A stretch of DNA of 42,852 bases from Planctomycetota bacterium (GTDB lineage: Bacteria > Planctomycetota > UBA8108 > UBA1146), in assembly GCA_002711105.1 (NCBI GenBank), contig PAIH01000004.1, positions 1-42,852 on the forward strand, in the 5' to 3' direction. Under the pieces are notes generated by a model that had not been told where the DNA came from, made no database searches, and saw only the letters and a program-made list of their open reading frames with translations. Positions 1 through 8,667 of this stretch are shown piece after piece; the stretch's first letter is position 1, and each line of letters begins with the position of its first letter. Position numbers and translations under genes: made by a program.

Positions 1-756
1 GATGGCGCGGATGCCAACTTCGAGGTAACCACCGACTGGGTGGAAGACGATGATCTCGAAGCTGTCGTGGACTGCAATCATGAAGTGGTACTGGCAGACA
101 AGTCTGAGATGTCACCCGATTTCATGATAGAGGGGGAAGAGCGCGAGTACTCGATGTTGATGGTTGCCCTGGAGGTCGGGCATTCGAATGAAGTGATTTC
201 CCTGCTCCTCGAAAAGGGTGCCGATACCGAGGGTCCGCACACTCTTGAGAGACACTGCGAATGGGCCTATACACCACTGATAATTGCACTCCAAAAGAAG
301 GCACCCTTCGAGGTGATTCAAACCCTGCTTGAGTTCAATGCCAATGCAGAGACCATCGACGGGGAAAACACACCTGCAATGATCGCCGTACTGAACTACG
401 CGAGCTCAGAGGTCTATCAGACGCTGCTCAATGCTGGATCCCCATATGAGGGGAACTGGCAGGAGGAGTCAGTACTGACACTTGGACTAGCAAAGAATAG
501 AACCTTGAAATCGCTCAAACCACTCATAGACAGTGGCCGGGATGAGCAACGCTCGCGCCCTCTTTTGGTTTGCGCTGAATGCACCACGAAACCTGATGTC
601 TTCGCCGCACTCCTTGACGAAAAATATGATTACTATGCCCATGAATCCGAGGAAGCTCTCAACGCAGTACTCACAGCTGCGCGCAAAAACTCAGCGCTGA
701 AAAACCACGCTGTTCTTCAACGACTTGAAGAAATCATCAAGGAGGCGGACCGCTGA
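1..756 (+). CDS. Ankyrin-repeat protein, 5' truncated by window edge
   Basis: Frame 1 is open from base 1 (DGADANFEV...) to the stop at 756. Ankyrin-like repeats such as 'YSMLMVALEVGHSNEVISLLLEKGADTEG' and 'YTPLIIALQKKAPFEVIQTLLEFNANAET'. Confidence 0.8.
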   Translation, partial: DGADANFEVTTDWVEDDDLEAVVDCNHEVVLADKSEMSPDFMIEGEEREYSMLMVALEVGHSNEVISLLLEKGADTEGPHTLERHCEWAYTPLIIALQKKAPFEVIQTLLEFNANAETIDGENTPAMIAVLNYASSEVYQTLLNAGSPYEGNWQEESVLTLGLAKNRTLKSLKPLIDSGRDEQRSRPLLVCAECTTKPDVFAALLDEKYDYYAHESEEALNAVLTAARKNSALKNHAVLQRLEEIIKEADR

Positions 757-775
757 TCGCTCTTCCTGGCTCCAT

Positions 776-2167
776 TCACACCCGGTAGCGTTTGCGCAGT
801 TTTGCCTGCGGGATGCCGGCGCGTTCGCGGTACTTGGTAACGGTACGGCGGGCGATCTTCACTCCCATGGTGGTCAATCGCTTGGTCAGTTGCGCATCGC
901 TGAAGGGGTAGCTGTTGTCTTCGGTCTCGACGATGTCGCGGATCGCCTCGCAAATACTTTCACGACTCTCCACGCCACCGTCTTCACGGGAAACCCCTCC
1001 AGTGAAGAGACGACGTAGTTCGATGACACCGTTGGCCGTCTGCATGTACTTGCCATTGCTGGAACGACTGACCGTTGAAATATGGACACCAGTGGCATCG
1101 GCAATCTCTTGCATCGTGAGCGGCTGGATGTGAGAGGGGCCATCCCGAAGGAAATCCTGCTGGCGATCGACAATCGCCTGGGCGATGTCGATCAAGGTCC
1201 GTCGACGCTGCGCGATGGCCTGGATCAACCAACGGGCACCCTCCACTCGACTTCGGATGTATTCCGCAATTTCCTTCTTCACCTCCGGCTCTTTGAGAAT
1301 CGCCGAACATGTGGGGGAAATTCGAAGATCTGGTAAACGATCACTGGAGAGACGGGCAACATAGCGATCACCGACCTCATCGATGGTGATCTCGGGCACG
1401 ATTCCGTGAAGACTGGTGTCGATAAAGCTCGATCCGGGTGCCGGATCGAGCTGGCGGATCAGATCACAGGCTTCTTGCACATCACCGAGCGAAATCGACA
1501 GCTTCTCGGCAATCTTGGGCAACGCATTTCCCATCAGTTCCGGCATGCATTCGGAGATGATCCGGTACTCGATCGTTTCGACATCGCTTCCCAATTGCAG
1601 CAACAAACAATCAGCGAGATCGTGCGCAGCCACTCCGGGTGGGTCGAGCTGACGAACCGTATCGAGAGCTTCCTGCACCATTTCAATCTGAACTCCTGAA
1701 CAAAGAGCGAGATCTTCACAATCATCGATGAACCAACCACGTTCATCGAGATTACCGCACACCAGTTCGCAAGATCGACGCTGCTGCGGGTCTAGATCGA
1801 GAAGCAGTAGTTGACGCAACAGGAACGACTCCAGTGATTCGGGTCGATCCGCAGTGTTCATCAATGCTTCATGTTTGGCATCAGTTGCATCCGTGGAGAG
1901 CACTTGACGGCGTTCTCCTGTCATCGGCTTCTCCCAGCGATCGACGATTTCCATCAATCGACTGGTTTCCTTGTCGGCGCTTTCCGTGGTCGAGTTTTCT
2001 TTGGTTTCTGTCGGATCAACCATCTCGAGGGCTGGATTCTCGGTGAACTCCTTCTGGATTCGAGCTTCCAGATCGGAGATTCCCAGCTGAAGAATATCCA
2101 TCGACAGAATCAGTTGTGGTGCTAGAACCTGCTGTTGAGCAAGGCGAGTCGATACTTGTAGGCGCAC
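776..2167 (-). CDS. rpoN: RNA polymerase sigma-54 factor
   Basis: 463 aa. N-terminal Gln-rich activator-binding region (LAQQQVLAPQLILSMDILQLGISDLE) and C-terminal RpoN box (IARRTVTKYRERAGIPQAKLRKR). GTG start with a GGAGG-type RBS. Confidence 0.97.
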   Translation of the reverse strand: MRLQVSTRLAQQQVLAPQLILSMDILQLGISDLEARIQKEFTENPALEMVDPTETKENSTTESADKETSRLMEIVDRWEKPMTGERRQVLSTDATDAKHEALMNTADRPESLESFLLRQLLLLDLDPQQRRSCELVCGNLDERGWFIDDCEDLALCSGVQIEMVQEALDTVRQLDPPGVAAHDLADCLLLQLGSDVETIEYRIISECMPELMGNALPKIAEKLSISLGDVQEACDLIRQLDPAPGSSFIDTSLHGIVPEITIDEVGDRYVARLSSDRLPDLRISPTCSAILKEPEVKKEIAEYIRSRVEGARWLIQAIAQRRRTLIDIAQAIVDRQQDFLRDGPSHIQPLTMQEIADATGVHISTVSRSSNGKYMQTANGVIELRRLFTGGVSREDGGVESRESICEAIRDIVETEDNSYPFSDAQLTKRLTTMGVKIARRTVTKYRERAGIPQAKLRKRYRV

Positions 2168-2300
2168 ACGTCCCCCTCCTGGGCTCCTTGCGGAGCACCA
2201 GAATGTTTTATGCGAGAGACGTGGTGTGGGTCTGGAGCCTCGCGGCTCCCCCTCGCGGCCATCCCGGAGTGTGGTCTTTCAAGACCACTTTGGATCTGAC
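2168..2300 (-). promoter_or_regulatory. Candidate structured 5' leader of rpoN: three tetraloop hairpins
   Basis: Minus-strand reading: GTGGTCT-TGAA-AGACCAC (2288-2271), GGAGCC-GCGA-GGCTCC (2249-2234), CTGGtGCTCC-GCAA-GGAGCcCCAG (2201-2179). The last ends directly against the Shine-Dalgarno GGAGG. The first hairpin could instead be the terminator of the upstream gene. Confidence 0.5.
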
Positions 2301-2423
2301 TTACTGATGGGAAAGGACTCTATCGGGCTCCACCGGGTGCAACGTTTGCGACCGACGGATATCGCGGCAGAAGTTCCTCTCTTCACGATGAAGAATACCC
2401 CGCGCCTTGAGGCAGCGTCAAAC

Positions 2424-2729
2424 TCACAACTCGAGAGTCTCACGGATCAGGAAAATCTTCCCGTCCCCCATCCGGCCGGTTCGAGCACCATCAGCAATCG
2501 CCTCCATCGCTAACTGGCCAAACAGATCATCGACAAGAATCTCGAGGCGAATTTTGGGTAAAAATTCCATACCGACGTCATCACCGGAATATTCTTCCAG
2601 ATGGTCTTTTTGCATCCCGTATCCACGAACCTCCTGGATCTGGATGTGCTGCACCCACTGGCGATCCTGAAGTTGAGACAGCGCATCTTTGAGACGATAA
2701 GGTTTCAAGATAGCTACGATCCTAACCAT
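2424..2729 (-). CDS. P-II-like nitrogen regulatory protein (divergent, short C-terminus)
   Basis: 101 aa. 'MVRIVAILKPYRLKDAL...EVRGYGMQKDHLEEYSGDDVGMEFLPKIRLEILVDD...GARTGRMGDGKIFLI' aligns with the GlnB/GlnK core. Confidence 0.85.
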   Translation of the reverse strand: MVRIVAILKPYRLKDALSQLQDRQWVQHIQIQEVRGYGMQKDHLEEYSGDDVGMEFLPKIRLEILVDDLFGQLAMEAIADGARTGRMGDGKIFLIRETLEL

Positions 2730-3051
2730 GACTCGGATTATCCTCTCTCCTCAGTAGCGACCAGAGCCCCTGCTCTTCTAGCAGGATCTGTAGTCGGGCT
2801 GGATAACCGTCAATTTTGAACAAAACATCTCGATCAGCGGCCTCCTTTGCCAGAGCCACGAGTCCCAGAGCACCCGTCAAATCGATGGAAGTCACTCCGC
2901 CAAGGCGAAACTCAACACTGGATCCAGCGCAAATTGCCTCGAAGCCCTCATGGGCCAGTTGCTCGACTCGACTCGCATCGAGGGTGCCACGAATCTCCAG
3001 ATATTGCCGATCTCCTTCACTACGCCGCTCCACGATGAAGTCATCGCTCAT
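2722..3051 (-). CDS. STAS-domain anti-sigma factor antagonist
   Basis: 109 aa STAS-like fold pattern; 'VTSIDLTGALGLVALAKEA' matches the DSSG-type phosphosite region. Confidence 0.8.
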   Translation of the reverse strand: MSDDFIVERRSEGDRQYLEIRGTLDASRVEQLAHEGFEAICAGSSVEFRLGGVTSIDLTGALGLVALAKEAADRDVLFKIDGYPARLQILLEEQGLWSLLRREDNPSHG

Positions 3052-4631
3052 GACTCCAGCTCCCTTCGGGCCACCACCAGAGTGATGTCATCGCTGGCTT
3101 CTGCTCCAGCAACATGCCTGGCCAGATCGGTAACTACGCCTTCGACCACTTCTTCAGGTGCCGCCGCGGTGAGATTCTGGAGAATCTGTGCGAATCTCTC
3201 CAATCCATACTCTACTCCGTCATGGTTCATCGCCTCGACGATCCCATCGGTATAGAGAATCAGAGAATCTCCCGGCGCCAGGTCGACGTGACTCACCTCA
3301 AGCGATTGACTGAATAACGGTCCCGGATCCATCCCCAGGGAGATGCCTCCAGGTTGAAACTGCTCCACCCGACCACTGGCACGTAATAACAGGGGAGGGT
3401 TGTGTCCGGCACGGGCGATACGTACCTGACTACGCTCATCATCTAACTCTGCCCAGGCCAACGTCACGAACATCCCCTCAGTCATATCCCGAGACAAACT
3501 CGCGTTGACCTCCTCCAGGATGGAAGCCGCATCGAGTTGGGTCCGTGCCGCCATCCTGACCAGAGATCTCGTCATCGTCATCACCAGGCTACCTGCGAGT
3601 CCCTTCCCTGAAACATCGGCGACCACGATTCCAGCGCGACCACCGGGTAACGAGATCACGTCATAATAATCCCCTCCCACCTCTCGCGCAGGCTGATAAT
3701 AACAAGCCATCTCGATGCCAGAGATCTCTGGCAACTCCTCGGGCAATAGCGCGTTTTGAATACGGGTGGCGATGGAGAGATCTCTCGCCACTGCCTGAGC
3801 ATGGAGCTCCTGCTCACGAGCTTCGGCGAGGAATCTGGTCATTCGATTAAAGGAAGAAGCCAGCGCCCCCAGCTCATCGGTAGTGCTCACTGTAGATTGA
3901 TGCTGGAGATCTCCCCGAGCCACCAGGGTCATATCCTCACGCAGTCTGCGAATTGGCCGGGTCAGCAGGAAGCCCACTAGCAGGACAAAGGGAATCCCAA
4001 GCAGAAGAACAGTCCACATCTGACTTGAAGTCGCTGATTCCAGACTACTCTCAAGTTGCTCTATAGCTTCGGCATTGAGAAACAAATGAACCTGGCCAGC
4101 GTCATCAGGAAGATTTGTCTCGAAGGATCGGACCGGTGATTGGACAGCACCCACAGAGAGTGTCCCGGATCGGACTCGAACCTTCGAACCCTCCAGAGTC
4201 TTGGGCTGACCTAACTGGTAACTCAAGCGGTCCCCACCACGAGCATTGGCGATCAGATTCCTGCCGGTCTGATTCAGAACCAAGATATCGAGGACCTTGT
4301 GCTCCCCGGGAGCTTTGATGAAATCACTCAACTGATCTGACAGCTGTTCTTGAGCCAGGGACTGTTCAGCCATCGAAAGTGAATCGTCCTGCCAGAAGGG
4401 ACGGATCATCGAGCTGACCAGCAGAACCAGTTCATTGCCGTTGCTGTTGACCTGCCTGGCAGAAGATTTCAGGGCGAGATCGGTGGAAGTACTCCCGACC
4501 CACAGGACAAAAGCGACCAGGATGAGCCCGGACACGGCACCATACTTCACTGCGATGGGAAAGATCTGACGGGGCGGTCGTTCCGCTGAGCGAGCAGGAC
4601 GAGTTCGTGTTGAACCTCCACCTCGAACCAA
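3048..4631 (-). CDS. Membrane PP2C-family (SpoIIE/RsbU-like) serine phosphatase with HAMP domain
   Basis: 527 aa. N-terminal TM and extracytoplasmic segment, second TM, HAMP ('RPIRRLREDMTLVARGDLQHQ'), then 'REVGGDYYDVISLPGGRAGIVVADVSGKGLAGSLVM' and 'ILYTDGIVEAMN'. TTG start likely; 4-nt overlap with the STAS gene. Confidence 0.92.
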   Translation of the reverse strand: MVRGGGSTRTRPARSAERPPRQIFPIAVKYGAVSGLILVAFVLWVGSTSTDLALKSSARQVNSNGNELVLLVSSMIRPFWQDDSLSMAEQSLAQEQLSDQLSDFIKAPGEHKVLDILVLNQTGRNLIANARGGDRLSYQLGQPKTLEGSKVRVRSGTLSVGAVQSPVRSFETNLPDDAGQVHLFLNAEAIEQLESSLESATSSQMWTVLLLGIPFVLLVGFLLTRPIRRLREDMTLVARGDLQHQSTVSTTDELGALASSFNRMTRFLAEAREQELHAQAVARDLSIATRIQNALLPEELPEISGIEMACYYQPAREVGGDYYDVISLPGGRAGIVVADVSGKGLAGSLVMTMTRSLVRMAARTQLDAASILEEVNASLSRDMTEGMFVTLAWAELDDERSQVRIARAGHNPPLLLRASGRVEQFQPGGISLGMDPGPLFSQSLEVSHVDLAPGDSLILYTDGIVEAMNHDGVEYGLERFAQILQNLTAAAPEEVVEGVVTDLARHVAGAEASDDITLVVARRELES

Positions 4632-4765
4632 GACTGCTCCTATTCACAACAAGTAGCGTCAATCCGCTTGCTGATTTCGCGCCCTGCACCTAACTTGTGT
4701 CACTTCAGGGACGATAACATATTCTTGCAAGCTGGATCGATCCCGCTACTCCAGATGGAGGATCG

Positions 4766-6016
4766 ATGCAGACCGATCCCAAACGAATCCCCCGTACCAT
4801 CTGGCTGCTAGCCAGCTGCCGCTTCGGTGAAGCAGCGGCGATCGGGATGCTGATCCCGACCCTTCCGCTATTTCTCGGCACACTTACCTCCCCTGCGGCG
4901 GATCAAGTCGCCGAAACCCTGGCCACCAGATTCCCGTGGCTCGCTGACATCTTGCCCGGACTGGCCACGGCGAGCCAGGAAGCACGGACCGCTTTTCTGT
5001 TCAGTATCACCGGTCTGGCCATGGCCTCCATCCAGATCTTTGCCGGGCGATTCTCCGACCGATTTGATAGTCGCAAGCCAATGATCGTCGTTGGCATGGC
5101 ACTGGGAGCTTGCTGCTCCTTCTGCCTGCCTCTGCTCGACAGCTACTGGCAACTGGTACTCTTACGAATCTTGCAGGGGTCGTTTCTGGGACTCACCTTT
5201 CCACCGATGATGGCCATCATCGCCCGCCATGCGCCGGAAGACTCTGGCGGCAAAGTGCTCGGTCTTTATTCCACCATCCGGTTGCTGGGATTTGGTCTCG
5301 GACCAATTCTCGGCGGCATCGTCGGAGATGCCGGTGGATACGATCAGGTTTTTCTTGTTTCGGGTAGCTTGCTGATGCTCAGCGTCTTTCTCGTCTCGAT
5401 CAAAATCAAAGACCCAAAGGAGTTCCAGACCGAAGAGGAACGGTCCAGACCGCTACCCCCGATACAACCGATCTTCCGCCTTCTCGGTTCGGTGATCTTC
5501 GTCATGATGGTAGGGATCAGCACCGTGATCTCTCTTTTCCCGCACTACGAGAGAGAATTTGGTTCGACCCAGTCCGAACTGGGAACCATGTTTGCCATCT
5601 TCGTCGCCACTCGATGCCTGTTTCAGTATCCCTGTGGCTGGGCGGGCGATCGCTATGACAAGAAACGCATGCTGTTACTCGGTCTCCTGCTGTTCATTCC
5701 GCTGGTAGTTCTACAGAGCCAGGTCGAAAATCTGACCCAGTTGACGATGCTACGGATGGGTCTCGGGGCGGTCTCTGCGATGTTGAGTACTGCGGTCGGC
5801 GGGATCTATGCCGAACGAAGTAGCCCCGGAAACCGTGCAAGGATGATGGGAATCAATACGCTTTGCTTCAGCCTCGGAACCGCCGTCGGACCCTCTTTAA
5901 CAGGATTCATCAATTCCCAGGAGATCGCCTTCATGATCCCCGCGGTAGCTGCGCTGCTGCTTTTCGGATCGCTACTGTTCTTGCTTCCATCGGATCAGCA
6001 GGCCCGTCGCTCCTAG
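4766..6016 (+). CDS. Major facilitator superfamily transporter
   Basis: 416 aa, multiple TM segments, MFS-like loop 'GRFSDRFDSRKPMIVVGMALGA' and 'GWAGDRYDKKRMLLLGL'. Confidence 0.9.
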   Translation: MQTDPKRIPRTIWLLASCRFGEAAAIGMLIPTLPLFLGTLTSPAADQVAETLATRFPWLADILPGLATASQEARTAFLFSITGLAMASIQIFAGRFSDRFDSRKPMIVVGMALGACCSFCLPLLDSYWQLVLLRILQGSFLGLTFPPMMAIIARHAPEDSGGKVLGLYSTIRLLGFGLGPILGGIVGDAGGYDQVFLVSGSLLMLSVFLVSIKIKDPKEFQTEEERSRPLPPIQPIFRLLGSVIFVMMVGISTVISLFPHYEREFGSTQSELGTMFAIFVATRCLFQYPCGWAGDRYDKKRMLLLGLLLFIPLVVLQSQVENLTQLTMLRMGLGAVSAMLSTAVGGIYAERSSPGNRARMMGINTLCFSLGTAVGPSLTGFINSQEIAFMIPAVAALLLFGSLLFLLPSDQQARRS

Positions 6017-6516
6017 TTACCAGCCAGTAACGGAGCACTCAGTAGCAACAAGACGGCTGTTCCCGCTCCGGCTGCGATGTCATCCATCAGCACTCCCCAC
6101 CCCTCCGGCAAGGTTTCCAAACGGCGGATTCCCAGCGGCTTCAGCACATCGAGAAGGCGAAACAACAAGAAAGCGAGGATCCACAGCTCGACAGTAGCAA
6201 CCTGTGTGGCCACGGAAATGAACGGAATGGCGCTCAACGCCACAAATTGTCCGGCCACCTCATCGATCACCACGGCACCAGGATCCTTGTGACCGAAAAT
6301 GGATTCAATTCGCGAACCACAAACGATGCATCCGATCGAGGCGAGCAGTGCTAGCACCGGAAACAGAAAGATGCGGAAAGGATCGGGACAGAAATACCAG
6401 CTTGCAGCTCCTACCAGCACTGCCGCAAGACTTCCCGCCGTTCCAGGAGCCCACGGAAATCTACCGACACCCAGGAAGGTCAGGGTCAGCCGATGAATGG
6501 TCTCGGCAGTTTTCAA
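6013..6516 (-). CDS. pgpA: Phosphatidylglycerophosphatase A
   Basis: 167 aa. 'GVGRFPWAPGTAGSLAAV', 'DPGAVVIDEVAGQFVAL', 'FRLLDVLKPLGIRRLETLPEGWGVLMDDIAAG' are PgpA hallmarks. Adjacent to pgsA. Confidence 0.93.
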   Translation of the reverse strand: MKTAETIHRLTLTFLGVGRFPWAPGTAGSLAAVLVGAASWYFCPDPFRIFLFPVLALLASIGCIVCGSRIESIFGHKDPGAVVIDEVAGQFVALSAIPFISVATQVATVELWILAFLLFRLLDVLKPLGIRRLETLPEGWGVLMDDIAAGAGTAVLLLLSAPLLAGN

Positions 6517-7175
6517 GCGGAGATCCGCCTCTCCCGTTCTGTGCGGATGGCAAACAGTAGATAATCCACCGCTGACCAGATGGTGGTGACCAGAGTTCCC
6601 CAGAACAGGATCACCGTGACAATTTCCAGCGCTTGAAAAATAACTGGCCCGATATCTGACTCACCATTGGCCTCCAGCAGCATCGCCGCGGGAATCAACA
6701 TCGATTGCAACACCATCTTCAACTTGCCACCTGCACGAGCTCCGAATTCCACTCCTTGGCTCTCCATGTATGAACGGATTCCACTGACGAGAAATTCACG
6801 AGCCACGATGATGACGACAAACCAGGGTCGAATCAGATCAGGAGTGAGGTACACCAGATAGATCAGAGTTCCGCAGATCACGATCTTGTCGACGAACGTA
6901 TCCGCCAGTCGACCGAAAGCCGTGACCATCTTCCAGCGTCGTGCCAGATATCCATCAAGAAAATCGGTGGCAACACAGAGGATGAAAGCAACCGTCGCTA
7001 TATTGAGTGCGAGATGGCGATCATTGATGATCCCCCAACCTGAAATTTCCAGGGTCAACATGGCGAACAGGAGAAGTGCGATCCCGAGCCGTCCCAGGGT
7101 GATGAGATTGGGCAGATTACGCCAGTCTCTTCCCCTCAACGGTGATTCCGGGTTCACTTTTTCCCTCTTTTTCAT
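6513..7175 (-). CDS. pgsA: CDP-diacylglycerol--glycerol-3-phosphate 3-phosphatidyltransferase
   Basis: 220 aa. CDP-alcohol phosphatidyltransferase motif 'DFLDGYLARRWKMVTAFGRLADTFVDK'. Confidence 0.93.
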   Translation of the reverse strand: MKKREKVNPESPLRGRDWRNLPNLITLGRLGIALLLFAMLTLEISGWGIINDRHLALNIATVAFILCVATDFLDGYLARRWKMVTAFGRLADTFVDKIVICGTLIYLVYLTPDLIRPWFVVIIVAREFLVSGIRSYMESQGVEFGARAGGKLKMVLQSMLIPAAMLLEANGESDIGPVIFQALEIVTVILFWGTLVTTIWSAVDYLLFAIRTERERRISA

Positions 7176-8523
7176 TCTCGATCAGTTCGGCAACCAAATC
7201 GTAATCGTCGGTCCCCGTGATCCTGCAGCGTACCAGTTCCCCAACCTGGCCCGATCCCGACGGCATTCTGATGGAAGAGTCTATCTCCGGCGCCTCAGCA
7301 TAGGAACGACCGAGTAAAAACCCCGTCTCATCACAAACACTATCGATCAATACATCGACCTCACTACCTACTCTCGCCCGATTCCAGGCGAAAGCGACCT
7401 CTTGCTGGGCAAGCATCAACTCTTCGACTCGACGAGCTTGTTCTTGCTCTGGAATTCGATCAGGCAGTTTTTCCGCGGGAGTGCCTTCTTCGGCAGACCA
7501 GGGAAAAACTCCAACTCGTTCGAGAGCATTCTCCTGAACAAATCTGACCAGCTTTTCAAACTGCTCTCTCGTTTCCCCCGGAAAACCAACGATGAAAGTA
7601 GTTCTCAACACCAAGGATGGGATTCTTTCGCGCATTCGACGAAACAGATCTCTTGTTCCGTCTTCTCCAAGTCTTCGGCCCATTCTTTTTAACATGGTGT
7701 TATCGATGTGCTGGATCGGCATGTCGATGTAAGGAATCACTCGATCAAGGCGAGCAACCGCATCAATCATCTCGTCGGAAAACTTGTAGGGGTAGGTGTA
7801 GAGTAATCGAATCCAGTCGATTCCTTCGACCTTGTCGAGGCTTTCCATGATATCAGGCAACAGGTACTCACCGTCGATGTCGAGACCGTAGGAGGTGAGA
7901 TCCTGACTGATCAAATTGATCTCCCTGGTTCCATTGGCCACCAGTTCGCGTGCCTCGTTGATGACAAAATCGGGGTCCTTGGAACGAAAACGGCCGCGGA
8001 AGGAAGGGATCGAACAGAAGGTACAGGGATTATCGCAACCCTCACTGATCTTCAGGTAGGCGCTATGCCGTGGAGTCAGTCGTAGTCTTGAATCCTCCGA
8101 CCAGGCCGGATGCGAGGCTTCTCCAACATGAACCCTCCGAGCATCTCGTACCTCTTCCATCAAGCCACCGAGAATCTCGGGCATCCTTGGATATTCTGAC
8201 ATACCCACGATGGCATCGATCTCGGGGATCTCTTTGGCAAGTTCCTCGGGGTACCGTTGACCCAGACAACCAGCTACGACCACACGCTTGGCAGGATCAT
8301 CTTCCTTGAGACGCACCAGGTCGAGAATCGCATCGATGGACTCCTGCTTGGCACTCTCGATGAAGCCACAGGTGTTCACCATCAGGATATCTGCATCCTC
8401 AGCTCTCTGAGAAATGACGAATCCCTCAGCGCCTACTCGTCCGAGAATCACCTCGGAATCGACCAGGTTCTTGGGACACCCCAGGCTGACGAGGTGAATA
8501 GCGACAGGATTCGATGAAGCCAA
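7117..8523 (-). CDS. rimO: Ribosomal protein S12 methylthiotransferase
   Basis: 468 aa. 'VSLGCPKNLVDSEVILG', 'VNTCGFIESAKQESID', radical-SAM 'SEGCDNPCTFCSIPSFRGRFRS'. Confidence 0.95.
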   Translation of the reverse strand: MASSNPVAIHLVSLGCPKNLVDSEVILGRVGAEGFVISQRAEDADILMVNTCGFIESAKQESIDAILDLVRLKEDDPAKRVVVAGCLGQRYPEELAKEIPEIDAIVGMSEYPRMPEILGGLMEEVRDARRVHVGEASHPAWSEDSRLRLTPRHSAYLKISEGCDNPCTFCSIPSFRGRFRSKDPDFVINEARELVANGTREINLISQDLTSYGLDIDGEYLLPDIMESLDKVEGIDWIRLLYTYPYKFSDEMIDAVARLDRVIPYIDMPIQHIDNTMLKRMGRRLGEDGTRDLFRRMRERIPSLVLRTTFIVGFPGETREQFEKLVRFVQENALERVGVFPWSAEEGTPAEKLPDRIPEQEQARRVEELMLAQQEVAFAWNRARVGSEVDVLIDSVCDETGFLLGRSYAEAPEIDSSIRMPSGSGQVGELVRCRITGTDDYDLVAELIENEKEGKSEPGITVEGKRLA

Positions 8524-8667
8524 CGTTCCCTTTCATAACCGACGATGAGGTCGGTCAGCGGATCATACCAAGCGAATGATTTTATCACTTCTCCGGTTCC
8601 GGAACCATCGAACCAGGGATGGACGGAAGTGCGCCTGGATGTTGGTATGGGGGCGGAGGAAACGCGG

